Shown: piece after piece, positions 47,249 through 55,283 of the stretch | Layout: the number at the start of each line of letters is the position of its first letter | Numbering within the stretch: position 1 is the stretch's first letter | NCBI GenBank assembly: GCA_001627925.1 | Contig: LUQC01000035.1 | Span: 1-55,283, forward strand | Source of the DNA: Rhodobacteraceae bacterium REDSEA-S34_B6 | GTDB taxonomy: Bacteria; Pseudomonadota; Alphaproteobacteria; Rhodobacterales; Rhodobacteraceae | Direction: 5' to 3' | DNA length: 55,283 bases | Notes under the pieces: generated by a model | Told to the model about the DNA's origin: nothing | Database searches by the model: none | Seen by the model: only the letters and a program-made list of their open reading frames with translations | Translations under genes and position numbers: made by a program

Positions 47249-48475
47249 TTAAATCATGTTATTTTTAATGTTAAGACGCTGATAGCTTAGGTCTTTTAAT
47301 CTTTCAAGCAAAGTACTAATCTTATATTTGTCAATATTTGCAAATGCGATCCGAAACGATCTGGAGCCAAGCTGGTTGTGCTTAGGATAAAACATAGTAC
47401 CTGGCATTAACAGAATACCTTGGTCCCGTAGAATTAATGGAGCGAGAATATTTGATTTTTCTTCAAAAGGGTGTTCAACGAAAGCAAAGTAAGCACCACA
47501 TCCTCTCAATGACCAGCCAGCGGCAGACAATGGTTGAAATTTTTCTGAAAAATGCTTTGCCCGCTGAAGTATTTCAGTTCTGCGCTCTGCGGCCCATGCT
47601 TCCAAATTGTTAAGGCCCCAGTTTGCAGCGTATTGGCCCAGTTGTGGAGGGCAAACTGTAAATGTATCGAGAGCCTTTTCTATCTCAGTCAAATTTTCCT
47701 TACTTGTTAGTAGTGCTCCAATGCGATGACCAGTCATTCGATAAGTTTTCGAAAATGAATAAAGAATGGTAAGCACATGATCCCAATTATTATTTTCTAG
47801 AAGTGTATGAGGTTGAGATGCGTTTGGATGAAAGTCTTTATAAGTTTCATCGATTATTAAACGTATCTGGTTTGATTTGCATAAGTCGAAAAACTTTTGA
47901 AGGAGTTGGTTGGAATATATAGCGCCCGAAGGATTATTGGGGCTCACGAGTACTATTGCCCTCGTTCTATCCGTTATTAAAGCCTCAGCCTTTTCAAGTA
48001 TTGGATTCATATTGGCGTCTGTCTCTAGTGGTATACTTTTTACACCTGCCATTTGTAACCACATATGGTGGTTGAAATACCATGGAGTTGGAATGATTAC
48101 TTCGTCGTTTTCGCTGGTAAAAGACGAAATGCTTGCGCAGAAAGCCTGATTGCAGCCACTAGTAACTGCTACATTTTCTTTACTGACTTTTCCCTGATAT
48201 TGCCTGGACCATTTGCTGGCTAGACTTTCTCGGAGTTCATCTAACCCGAGAACTGGTCCATATGTATTTACTGCGTTGTCGCATAAAATCTTATTCGCCA
48301 TGAACTCCAGCATTTTTTCGGGCGGTGGTTCCGTAGGTGCTGCCTGAGATACGTCTATTAATGGTTTTGAGGGTTGTAAATCTGGGTTCGATAGCCAGTT
48401 TTTTACTTCGAGAACTGGTGGTGGATCCACGCCTATTGTACGCGTCTTTTTTATTATTTTATCGGTGAAAGTCAT
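47249..48475 (-). CDS. class I/II pyridoxal-phosphate aminotransferase
   Basis: A 408-residue fold-type I aminotransferase. Visible are NPSGA in VSPNNPSGAIYS, the substrate/PLP Asp-Tyr pair in IIDETYKDF, and the Schiff-base Lys in YSFSKTYRMTGHRIG, with the distal Arg in SRSFRIAFA. The substrate cannot be predicted; the aspartate aminotransferase-like group is closest by motif. It lies 7 bases after gpt and 24 bases before ppiD on the same strand. PLP is remade by the pdxH product encoded nearby (49936-50541), which may be coincidence. Confidence 0.85.
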   Translation of the reverse strand: MTFTDKIIKKTRTIGVDPPPVLEVKNWLSNPDLQPSKPLIDVSQAAPTEPPPEKMLEFMANKILCDNAVNTYGPVLGLDELRESLASKWSRQYQGKVSKENVAVTSGCNQAFCASISSFTSENDEVIIPTPWYFNHHMWLQMAGVKSIPLETDANMNPILEKAEALITDRTRAIVLVSPNNPSGAIYSNQLLQKFFDLCKSNQIRLIIDETYKDFHPNASQPHTLLENNNWDHVLTILYSFSKTYRMTGHRIGALLTSKENLTEIEKALDTFTVCPPQLGQYAANWGLNNLEAWAAERRTEILQRAKHFSEKFQPLSAAGWSLRGCGAYFAFVEHPFEEKSNILAPLILRDQGILLMPGTMFYPKHNQLGSRSFRIAFANIDKYKISTLLERLKDLSYQRLNIKNNMI

Positions 48476-48482
48476 TATTAGC

Positions 48483-48986
48483 TTAATCTGTTCCTCGGTA
48501 TGGTTCTACATATTGTAGAGCCATGTCCCACGGAAAGAATATCCAAGTATCTTGGCTGACTTCTGTTATATAAGTATCAACCTGATTTCTTCCAAGTGGT
48601 TTGGCGTATATTGTCGCTACGTGTGCTTTTGGCATAATAGACCGAACTGCCTCAAGTGTTTTGCCAGTATCTGCCAAATCATCAATAACGAGAACGCCAG
48701 AGCCATCTCCGATTATTTCAGAATTTGGTGGTTTTATTACCTTTGGTTCAGCTTGAGTCTGATGGTTGTAAGACTTTACGCTAATGGTATCAACTGTACG
48801 AATGTCTAATTCTCGCGCAACTATCATAGCTGGGGCCATGCCACCCCTCGTTATCGCCACTACGGCTTTCCATGCACCTGTGCCGGGTCCTTGTCCATCA
48901 AGTCTCCATGATAATGCCCTAGCATCACGATGCAATTGGTCCCAACTTACATGAAACCCTTTTTCATGTGGCAATCGTTCAGACAT
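48483..48986 (-). CDS. gpt: xanthine phosphoribosyltransferase
   Basis: Salvages xanthine (and guanine) to nucleotides with PRPP. The 167-residue protein has the type I PRTase PRPP loop [13 protein letters not shown] at residues 98-110 and an N-terminal membrane-type or hydrophobic-binding segment [12 protein letters not shown] near 42-53. The ATG overlaps the fabI stop by one base (TAATG), and the aminotransferase gene follows after 7 bases, so it is in the middle of a tightly packed operon. Confidence 0.92.
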   Translation of the reverse strand: MSERLPHEKGFHVSWDQLHRDARALSWRLDGQGPGTGAWKAVVAITRGGMAPAMIVARELDIRTVDTISVKSYNHQTQAEPKVIKPPNSEIIGDGSGVLVIDDLADTGKTLEAVRSIMPKAHVATIYAKPLGRNQVDTYITEVSQDTWIFFPWDMALQYVEPYRGTD

Positions 48987-49807
48987 TAATCCTTCCTCCC
49001 AGTAACAGCGTCTATATCAGGCGCATCTACTGCTTTCATACCAACGATGTGATAGCCTGAATCAACATGTATGATTTCTCCAGTAACACCTGAACCGAGA
49101 TCTGAAAGTAAATATAAAGCAGATTTTCCGACATCATCTATAGTAACGTTTCGTCGGAGCGGTGAGTTAAGCTCATTCCATTTTAATATGTACCTAAAAT
49201 CTCCAATGCCGGAAGCCGCCAAAGTTTTGATGGGACCAGCTGATATAGCGTTAACCCTGATGTTATCCTTGCCCAAATCTTCCGCCAAATATTTCACTGA
49301 AGCTTCTAATGCTGCTTTTGCAACTCCCATTACATTGTAATGAGGCATGACCTGTTCCGCTCCGTAATAAGTGAGTGTAAGTATTGAACCACCATTTGGC
49401 ATCAATTTTTCGGCATGACTAGCTACTGCTGTAAAGGAGTATACAGAGATATTCATTGTCATATTGAAATTTTCAAAACTTGTATCGATGTATCGACCAC
49501 GAAGCTCTGATTTATCTGAGAAACCTATTGCATGAACTAGAAAGTCGAGTTGACCCCATTCTTTTTTAATTTCTGAAAATAAGGTCGCAACACTTGTTTC
49601 ATCTGAAACATCGCATTCGACTAAAAAATTAGATCCAACTCTTTCAGCGAGAGGCCCAACTCTTTTTTTTAGGGCGTCTCCTTGATAGGAAAAGGCCATC
49701 TCCGCACCAGCTTCAAAGCAAGATTTTGCTATTCCCCAAGCTATCGATTTTTCATTAGCCAGTCCCATGATGAGCCCTCGCTTGCCGGTCATTAATCCAG
49801 ATGGCAT
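48986..49807 (-). CDS. fabI: enoyl-[acyl-carrier-protein] reductase (NADH) FabI
   Basis: Last reductive step of fatty-acid elongation. The 273-residue SDR-type protein has the N-terminal [18 protein letters not shown] nucleotide-binding segment at residues 10-27, VHAIGFS, and the catalytic Tyr157-x6-Lys164 in [13 protein letters not shown] (with Tyr147 upstream), the FabI spacing. It is the first gene of the minus-strand run fabI-gpt-aminotransferase-ppiD-trpE and is divergent from pdxH. Confidence 0.95.
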   Translation of the reverse strand: MPSGLMTGKRGLIMGLANEKSIAWGIAKSCFEAGAEMAFSYQGDALKKRVGPLAERVGSNFLVECDVSDETSVATLFSEIKKEWGQLDFLVHAIGFSDKSELRGRYIDTSFENFNMTMNISVYSFTAVASHAEKLMPNGGSILTLTYYGAEQVMPHYNVMGVAKAALEASVKYLAEDLGKDNIRVNAISAGPIKTLAASGIGDFRYILKWNELNSPLRRNVTIDDVGKSALYLLSDLGSGVTGEIIHVDSGYHIVGMKAVDAPDIDAVTGRKD

Positions 49808-49935
49808 AAAAATTTCCTCCGAAATTTAACTGTTGAAACTTTTAAGCTATGGTAAGTAGACCTTCAAGCCTGACAAATATTTTTTTGGCCCTAATTACGT
49901 TTTAAGATAAATCAAGTTCTTTTGGGAGTGGAGTA

Positions 49936-50541
49936 ATGGTGGAGAAAGATGTTAAATTTGAGGGGAATAATCCTTTCGATATTTGCAAGCGATGGATCGC
50001 CGAGGCTGAAACTGGCGAGCTTAATGATCCTAACGCAATCGCACTTAGCACCGTTTCCGCGGATGGTATGCCGAATGTAAGGATGGTTTTACTGAAAAAT
50101 ATTGATGATTCTGCATTTGTCTTTTTTACTAATTTTGGCTCACAAAAGGCTTTAGAAATTTTTGATTGTGGCAAGGCGAGTTTTGTATGGCATTCAAAAT
50201 TTTTGCGCAGGCAAATTCGAGTAAGAGGTTTTACTTCGGTAGAGTGTGATCAGGCATCGGATGAGTATTATAATTCACGGTCTTTGAGAAGTAGGTTGGG
50301 TGCCTGGGCGTCATTACAGTCAAAACCATTGGACTCACGAGAAACACTGTTAAATCAAGTTGAAAAATTTAGTGAAAGTTTGGGTCAGGAACCGACGCGG
50401 CCAAAATTTTGGGGTGGTTTTCGAATTGTCCCAGCCGAGATAGAATTTTGGGCAGAAGGTGAATCTCGTTTACATGATCGCTTTTTATGGACCAAAAGTT
50501 CTGTGGATGGGCCGTGGAACACACAACGGCTATACCCTTAA
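49936..50541 (+). CDS. pdxH: pyridoxamine 5'-phosphate oxidase
   Basis: FMN-dependent oxidase making pyridoxal 5'-phosphate from PNP or PMP. The 201-residue protein has the N-terminal substrate segment, ALSTVSADGMPNVRMVLLKN, FFTNFGSQKALEI, LRRQIRVRGFTS and the C-terminal FWGGFRIVPAEIEFW followed by RLHDR, all signature segments. GGGAGTGGAG precedes the ATG at 49936. It is divergent from fabI across 128 bases and is followed by a DUF192 gene after 22 bases. Confidence 0.95.
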   Translation: MVEKDVKFEGNNPFDICKRWIAEAETGELNDPNAIALSTVSADGMPNVRMVLLKNIDDSAFVFFTNFGSQKALEIFDCGKASFVWHSKFLRRQIRVRGFTSVECDQASDEYYNSRSLRSRLGAWASLQSKPLDSRETLLNQVEKFSESLGQEPTRPKFWGGFRIVPAEIEFWAEGESRLHDRFLWTKSSVDGPWNTQRLYP

Positions 50542-50563
50542 TTAGTGACTGGTCATTGCGGCA

Positions 50564-51061
50564 ATGGAGTCACTTTTTTTGTTGCTTTTAAGATCAAAGA
50601 AACTTGCAGTATTTACTGCTGTTGTTGGCACAGCTATTCTGAGCAGCTTTAATTCGATTGCAGGCGAAAATTGTGATTGGGAAGAATTAATAATTTACAA
50701 TGTTAGCAAGAGACAAGCCACGTTTTGTGTTGAACTTGCTACAACGTACAGCGAGCGGCAGCAGGGCCTAATGTTCAGAGAGGACCTGGAATTTAATGAG
50801 GGTATGATTTTTGTCTATGATCAACCAAAACCGGTATCGTTTTGGATGAAGAATACGAGTATTCCGTTGGATATTATTTTTGCGGATAGGAGCGGAACCG
50901 TAACAAAGATATTCAGGAATGCTGTTCCATTCAGCACAGTCAGTATTTTTGGTGGAGAGCAAGTTCAATATGTGCTGGAAATCAATGCGGGATTATCGAA
51001 GTCTTTGGGAATTAAAGTAGGTAACATCTTACAACATCGTCTTATTGGCTCTAGAAATTAG
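50564..51061 (+). CDS. exported DUF192 family protein
   Basis: A 165-residue protein with an N-terminal signal peptide (hydrophobic residues about 13-31, ending SIAGE) and a DUF192 domain. The typical segments are FCVELATTYSERQQGLMFRE, GMIFVYDQPKPVSFWMKNTSIPLDIIF and VLEINAGLSK. DUF192 proteins are widespread and small; their function is not established. It is 22 bases after pdxH and 83 bases before the tRNA gene. A cold-shock gene that commonly lies beside it in relatives is not present. Confidence 0.88.
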   Translation: MESLFLLLLRSKKLAVFTAVVGTAILSSFNSIAGENCDWEELIIYNVSKRQATFCVELATTYSERQQGLMFREDLEFNEGMIFVYDQPKPVSFWMKNTSIPLDIIFADRSGTVTKIFRNAVPFSTVSIFGGEQVQYVLEINAGLSKSLGIKVGNILQHRLIGSRN

Positions 51062-51144
51062 CCTGCTATGAATAACTAATTTATTTTATTTTTTATCCCT
51101 TAGGTCTTTTCAAATCATTTTTGATTATATAGAGACAAGCTCGT

Positions 51145-51221
51145 CGGGGCGTAGCGCAGCCTGGTAGCGCGACGGTTTTGGGTACCGTAGGTCGCAAGTT
51201 CGAATCTTGCCGTCCCGACCA
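51145..51221 (+). tRNA. tRNA-Pro (anticodon TGG)
   Basis: Cloverleaf found by eye. The acceptor stem CGGGGCG (51145-51151) pairs with CGTCCCG (51211-51217, one G-U), followed by discriminator A and an encoded CCA (51219-51221). The D-stem is GCGC/GCGC, the anticodon stem ACGGT/ACCGT with loop TTTGGGT giving TGG, and the T-stem GCAAG/CTTGC with loop TTCGAAT. 77 bases. Confidence 0.95.
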
Positions 51222-51499
51222 ATTCGATATCAATCACTCTGCTGGTTTTTCAGCCTTTGCCCTTAACAGGTCAGTTAGATTGATTTGCAAGAGTATTTTT
51301 TTTTTGAAGAAGTGAATCACTGGGGATCTATATTTTTGAGAAATCCAGTATAAACATTTTCGTGTAACTGTCCAAAATTATTAGATTTTAGTGGTTGCTT
51401 TTTTTAAGTCCATATAATCTAAATTTGCTTTTTTTTTGGGCGAGTAATTACCACAAAGTCGAGTCAAGAAAGTTTTTCGCATTTTTTTAAATTTATCTA

Positions 51500-51516
51500 T
51501 TGACCTTTGAGGTCAA
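51500..51516. promoter_or_regulatory. inverted repeat TTGACCT-N3-AGGTCAA
   Basis: A perfect 7-base inverted repeat with a 3-base centre, 160 bases before the nrdJ start and 12 bases upstream of the -35 element proposed at 51528. The spacing does not match FNR/Crp half-sites (TTGA-N6-TCAA). It could bind an unknown dimeric regulator or form a small hairpin. Confidence 0.45.
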
Positions 51517-51527
51517 CCTACGCCAAG

Positions 51528-51556
51528 TTGTGGGAACTGGACACACCACATACTAT
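51528..51556 (+). promoter_or_regulatory. putative nrdJ promoter
   Basis: TTGTGG at 51528-51533 and TACTAT at 51551-51556 are 17 bases apart. This predicts a start near 51563 and a leader of about 110 bases before the ATG at 51676. The NrdR-like box overlaps the -10. Confidence 0.45.
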
Positions 51557-51565
51557 ATGTAGTAG
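51550..51565 (+). promoter_or_regulatory. NrdR-like box before nrdJ
   Basis: The 16-mer at 51550-51565 contains the near-palindrome ACTATATGTAGT. Its core CTATATGTAG matches 9 of 10 positions of the known NrdR consensus core CwATATATwG, and it covers the -10 element. NrdR normally binds two boxes in phase; I do not see a clear second one. Confidence 0.5.
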
Positions 51566-51675
51566 ATTGAGATAAAGTGTCGTAACTTTGTCGATTGAAG
51601 GTATTCGTCCATATTCATGGCGTTTCAATGTGAATTGAAGGCTTAACGAGAAAAGTAAAAAGTAGGCGGGTTACA

Positions 51676-54600
51676 ATGAAGATTAAAAGAAATTTTACGA
51701 CGGCGGGTAAGTGCGCGTATGACGACATAAAATTTACCACAACATCATCTGAGATAAAAAACCCAGACGGGTCAATAGTGTTCCAGTTGGAAAATGTAGA
51801 AGTCCCTGAGAACTGGTCTCAAGTCGCAAGTGATGTGATTGCGCAGAAGTATTTTCGGAAAGCCGGTGTTCCAACCAGAACCAAAAAAGTGAAAGAGAAA
51901 GATGTGCCGGAATTTCTATGGCGATCTGTGCCTGCCGCTGACGCGTCATTTACTGGTGAGACTTCTTCTAAGCAGGTCTTTGACCGACTTGCAGGTGCGT
52001 GGGCATATTGGGGTTGGAAGGGGGGTTATTTTTCAAGTGAAAAGGATGCCCAGTCTTATCTTGATGAAATGAGATACATGCTAGCAACGCAGATGGCTGC
52101 GCCGAACAGTCCGCAGTGGTTCAACACAGGTTTACACTGGGCTTATGGTATTGATGGCCCCAGTCAGGGCCACCATTATGTCGACTTTAAAACAGGAAAG
52201 TTAATTAAATCAAAGTCCGCTTATGAACACCCCCAACCCCATGCGTGCTTTATTCAATCTGTTAGTGACGATTTGGTAAATGAAGGCGGTATAATGGACC
52301 TTTGGGTGCGAGAGGCTCGCTTGTTCAAGTATGGATCAGGCACCGGAACAAATTTTAGCTCCCTACGGGGTGATGGAGAGCCTTTATCCGGTGGTGGTAG
52401 GTCGTCAGGATTAATGGGGTTTCTGAAAATAGGTGATCGGTCTGCTGGGGCAATAAAGTCAGGTGGGACAACGCGTCGGGCCGCCAAAATGGTAATTTGT
52501 GACGCAGATCATCCAGATATAGAGGAGTTCATAAACTGGAAAGTAAAGGAAGAGCAAAAAGTTGCCTCAATAGTAGCCGGCTCCAAGATCCATGAAGCAA
52601 AATTAAACCAAATTTTTAACGCTATCAAAACGTGGGATGGTGGGCTTGAAGATGCAGTGGATGCACACAAGAATGGTGCATTAAAAAATGCCGTGAGGGA
52701 CGCTAAAAAATCTCTGATACCTGAAACTTACATCAAAAGAGTGCTCGATTATGCAAAGCAGGGGTACACAGGCATTGAGTTTCCAACTTATGATACAGAC
52801 TGGGACTCAGAAGCATATGCATCAGTATCAGGTCAGAACTCAAATAACTCAATTCGAGTTACTGACGCGTTCCTGGACGCAGTTAAGAATGATGAAAATT
52901 GGGATTTGAAAAACAGAGTGAATGGAGAGACCGCAAGGACAATCCGTGCGCGAAAGCTGTGGGAGGACGTCGGTCATGCAGCATGGGCCTGTGCGGATCC
53001 AGGAATTCAATTTCACGATACTGTAAATGCTTGGCATACATGTCCCGAGGATGGCGAAATAAGAGGCTCAAACCCTTGCTCTGAATATATGTTTTTAGAT
53101 GATACCGCTTGCAATCTAGCAAGTATGAATTTGCTAAAATTTCTGTCTAATGGGGAATTCAAAGTAGATGAGTACATACATGCCACAAAATTATGGACCA
53201 TCACACTAGAAATCTCGGTGTTGATGGCCCAATTCCCGTCTAAAGAGATTGCGCAGAGATCATACGATTTCCGCACGCTGGGACTTGGCTATGCAAATAT
53301 TGGTGGTTTGTTGATGAATATGGGTCTCGGTTACGATAGTGACGAGGGAAGATCATTATGCGGAGCGCTGACAGCAATTATGACAGGTGTCGCTTACTCT
53401 ACAAGCGCAACAATGGCGGCAGAGGTAGGGGCGTTCCCTGGCTATTCAAAAAATAGAAATCATATGCTCAGAGTGATTAGAAATCATCGAAACGCAGCAC
53501 GCGGGAAAAACAGTGGATATGAATCGTTGAGGGTAAAGCCAGTACCATTAGATCATCTTAATTGTCCGGATCCAGCTTTAATAGATAAAGCAGTTGAAGC
53601 TTGGGATGAAGCATTAGCGCTTGGTGAAGAAAACGGCTTTAGAAATGCTCAGGTTTCCGTAATAGCGCCAACAGGCACAATTGGATTGGTTATGGACTGT
53701 GATACAACTGGGATAGAACCTGACTTTGCACTAGTAAAATTCAAGAAACTAGCTGGGGGAGGGTACTTTAAAATTATTAACCAATCAGTACCAGCGGCGC
53801 TTAGAAAGCTTGGCTATTCGGAAGCCAGTATAGAGGAAATTGTATCTTATGCAGTAGGTCATGGATCCATAGGAAATGCACCAGGCATAAATCACACAAG
53901 CTTGATTGGTAATGGCTTTGGGCAGCAAGAAATTGATAAGGTAGAAGCGGCACTGGGATCGGCATTTGATATACGTTTTGTATTTAACCAATGGACCTTA
54001 GGAGCGGATTTTTGTACCGACGTCCTCGGCATCCCTTCTGATAAATTGGTGGACAGCAATTTTGATCTGCTCCGGCATCTAGGGTATAGTAAAGCTGAAA
54101 TAGAAATGGCAAATGATCATGTCTGTGGAACAATGACTTTGGAAGGGGCGCCACACCTTAGTGTAGAGCATTACCATATATTTGATTGTGCGAACCCATG
54201 CGGTAAAAAGGGCAAACGATATTTATCGGTGAATAGTCATATTCATATGATGGCTGCTGCGCAGTCGTTTACGTCTGGTGCAATATCGAAGACAATCAAT
54301 ATGCCAAATGATGCTACGATAGATGATTGCCAGAAAGCGTATGAGCTATCTTGGTCTCTAGGAGTGAAAGCAAATGCACTTTACAGAGATGGTTCAAAAC
54401 TATCGCAGCCATTAGCTGCAGCATTGCTTGATGATGATGATGATGCGGCAGAACTTATGGAAGAAGGAAACCCTCAAGAGCGGGCAGCAACTTTGGCGGA
54501 GAAAGTAGTAGAAAAGGTTATTGTAAAAGAGATAATCAAGGAACAAGAACGTTCTAAGATGCCAGAAAGGCGAAAAGGATATACCCAGAAAGCAATAGTC

Positions 54601-55283
54601 GGCGGACATAAGGTATACTTAAGGACCGGAGAATATTCGAATGGTGCTCTTGGTGAAATTTTCATTGATATGCATAAAGAAGGAGCAGGATTTCGCGCCA
54701 TGATGAATAATTTTGCGATAGCCGTGTCGGTGGGATTGCAATACGGGGTGCCGCTCGAGGAGTTCGTAGATGCCTTTACATTTACAAAATTTGAACCGGC
54801 TGGAATGGTGCAAGGTAATGATAGCATTAAAAATGCTACATCTATTTTAGATTATATCTTTAGAGAATTAGCCGTCAGTTATCTTGATCGCACAGATCTG
54901 GCCCATGTTAAGCCAGAGGGTGCGAGTTTTGATGATATAGGTCTTGGAAGTGAGGAGGGTGTGCGAAATGTAAAAGAAGTTTCGGACACAGCCGCTACAC
55001 GCTCTTTGGAGGTTTTAAAACAAATTAGTTCAACGGGTTATTTAAGAAAAAGACTGCCACACGAATTAATGCAGCAGCAAGAAATTGGCGGCGAAATATC
55101 AGATACATCGAGTGTAGATATGGGTGCTATAGTTGCAACAAAACCTATGACGGTTAGGGGTGACGCTGATCCGGTGATGAACGCGAGAGCAAAAGCGAAA
55201 CTTCAAGGTTATGAAGGGGACCCATGCTCGGACTGTGGTAATTACACTCTAGTGAGAAACGGTACTTGCATGAAGTGCAATAC
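51676..55283 (+). CDS. nrdJ: adenosylcobalamin-dependent (class II) ribonucleotide reductase, 3'-truncated by the window
   Basis: Reduces ribonucleotides to deoxyribonucleotides using a B12-derived radical, independent of oxygen. 1202 codons are open from the ATG at 51676 to the window edge with no stop. Visible are [13 protein letters not shown] (about residue 152), [11 protein letters not shown] with an active-site Cys, the phosphate-binding and tight GTGTNFS segments near 222, the catalytic [20 protein letters not shown] around 465-484 (Cys-Glu), and [10 protein letters not shown]. The C-terminus has a Cys-rich ribbon (CSDCGNY, CMKC) as in the long alphaproteobacterial form; only a short tail is missing. 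No nrdAB or nrdDG is seen here. Confidence 0.95.
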   Translation, partial: MKIKRNFTTAGKCAYDDIKFTTTSSEIKNPDGSIVFQLENVEVPENWSQVASDVIAQKYFRKAGVPTRTKKVKEKDVPEFLWRSVPAADASFTGETSSKQVFDRLAGAWAYWGWKGGYFSSEKDAQSYLDEMRYMLATQMAAPNSPQWFNTGLHWAYGIDGPSQGHHYVDFKTGKLIKSKSAYEHPQPHACFIQSVSDDLVNEGGIMDLWVREARLFKYGSGTGTNFSSLRGDGEPLSGGGRSSGLMGFLKIGDRSAGAIKSGGTTRRAAKMVICDADHPDIEEFINWKVKEEQKVASIVAGSKIHEAKLNQIFNAIKTWDGGLEDAVDAHKNGALKNAVRDAKKSLIPETYIKRVLDYAKQGYTGIEFPTYDTDWDSEAYASVSGQNSNNSIRVTDAFLDAVKNDENWDLKNRVNGETARTIRARKLWEDVGHAAWACADPGIQFHDTVNAWHTCPEDGEIRGSNPCSEYMFLDDTACNLASMNLLKFLSNGEFKVDEYIHATKLWTITLEISVLMAQFPSKEIAQRSYDFRTLGLGYANIGGLLMNMGLGYDSDEGRSLCGALTAIMTGVAYSTSATMAAEVGAFPGYSKNRNHMLRVIRNHRNAARGKNSGYESLRVKPVPLDHLNCPDPALIDKAVEAWDEALALGEENGFRNAQVSVIAPTGTIGLVMDCDTTGIEPDFALVKFKKLAGGGYFKIINQSVPAALRKLGYSEASIEEIVSYAVGHGSIGNAPGINHTSLIGNGFGQQEIDKVEAALGSAFDIRFVFNQWTLGADFCTDVLGIPSDKLVDSNFDLLRHLGYSKAEIEMANDHVCGTMTLEGAPHLSVEHYHIFDCANPCGKKGKRYLSVNSHIHMMAAAQSFTSGAISKTINMPNDATIDDCQKAYELSWSLGVKANALYRDGSKLSQPLAAALLDDDDDAAELMEEGNPQERAATLAEKVVEKVIVKEIIKEQERSKMPERRKGYTQKAIVGGHKVYLRTGEYSNGALGEIFIDMHKEGAGFRAMMNNFAIAVSVGLQYGVPLEEFVDAFTFTKFEPAGMVQGNDSIKNATSILDYIFRELAVSYLDRTDLAHVKPEGASFDDIGLGSEEGVRNVKEVSDTAATRSLEVLKQISSTGYLRKRLPHELMQQQEIGGEISDTSSVDMGAIVATKPMTVRGDADPVMNARAKAKLQGYEGDPCSDCGNYTLVRNGTCMKCN

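Larger units (their letters stand above)
51222..51675. other. 454-base intergenic region between tRNA-Pro and nrdJ
   Basis: No supportable coding frame is visible on either strand. The region is A+T-rich with several T-runs (around 51298, 51402, 51428). It holds an inverted repeat TTGACCT-N3-AGGTCAA (51500-51516) and, further down, the promoter and NrdR-like box described separately. I looked for a cobalamin riboswitch, which would suit a B12-dependent enzyme, and found no B12 box. Confidence 0.7.

Noticed and set aside
51590-51648. Short leader peptide (ATG near 51618, nine codons) upstream of nrdJ
   Set aside because: No ribosome site and no meaningful composition; short frames like this are expected by chance.
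51222-51675. Cobalamin riboswitch in the nrdJ leader
   Set aside because: No B12-box-like sequence or supporting stems could be found by eye.
53013-54827. Several minus-strand open frames inside nrdJ
   Set aside because: They are shadows of a long, strongly conserved plus-strand gene and have no family features of their own.

Overview
This is an A+T-rich chromosomal window from a marine-type alphaproteobacterium, most likely a low-GC member of the Rhodobacterales (Roseobacter-like). The evidence is protein similarity by eye and gene order: pyrH-frr-uppS-cdsA-dxr-rseP-bamA-skp-fabZ-lpxA-lpxI-lpxB; purL-bolA-grxD; tkt divergent from a coiled-coil gene plus zapA; gltA/gltX/lexA/moeA/moaC/trpC/trpD/trpG; ppiD-trpE; and a long B12-dependent ribonucleotide reductase. 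I see no phage, insertion sequence, CRISPR array or rRNA. One tRNA gene (proline, TGG) is present. The window is mostly core genome.

Layout. (1) 207-1103: miaA on the minus strand. (2) 1224-12857: a long plus-strand envelope block. It runs from nucleotide and translation functions (pyrH, frr) through undecaprenyl-PP, CDP-diacylglycerol and isoprenoid synthesis (uppS, cdsA, dxr) to outer-membrane assembly (rseP, bamA, skp) and lipid A synthesis (fabZ, lpxA, lpxI, lpxB). Its first gene, pyrH, carries an internal deletion with a frameshift. (3) 12862-16003, minus strand: an IalB-family protein and two valine-catabolism genes (mmsB, mmsA). (4) 16299-17305: a CBS-domain protein and coaD. (5) 17319-21674, minus strand: two GAPDH genes and transketolase. 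A shared palindromic operator of LacI-family type lies before both GAPDH genes. (6) 21876-22549: zauP-like gene and zapA. (7) 22573-25435, minus strand: purL-bolA-grxD. (8) 25692-28595: an M24 hydrolase and an Asp/Glu-racemase-superfamily protein, facing a convergent LysR regulator; this is the most accessory-looking part. (9) 28769-35291, plus strand: acyltransferase, murI, argC, cytochrome c maturation genes ccmE/ccmF/ccmH and a PaaG-like enoyl-CoA hydratase/isomerase. (10) 35306-43053, minus strand: gltA, gltX, lexA with its SOS box, moeA, moaC, trpC, trpD, trpG. (11) 43191-43808, plus strand: a secreted or anchored low-complexity protein whose best start is AUA. (12) 43878-49807, minus strand: trpE, ppiD, an aminotransferase, gpt and fabI. 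(13) 49936-55283, plus strand: pdxH, a DUF192 protein, tRNA-Pro, and nrdJ, which runs off the window. nrdJ has a NrdR-like box over its promoter.

How the genes work together. The left block is an envelope-biogenesis supercluster. The tryptophan genes are split into two minus-strand units (fabI-gpt-aminotransferase-ppiD-trpE and trpG-trpD-trpC-moaC-moeA), separated by the small plus-strand gene. The tkt-gap2-gap1 cluster looks like a central-carbon switch: gap1 keeps the NAD-type Asp and has an operator on its -10 element, whereas gap2 has lost that Asp and has three operator copies upstream of its putative promoter.

No clearly new defence or mobile system was found. The observations most worth following are the broken pyrH, the gap operator array with the GAPDH cofactor divergence, the M24/racemase pair, and the AUA-start remnant between trpG and trpE.
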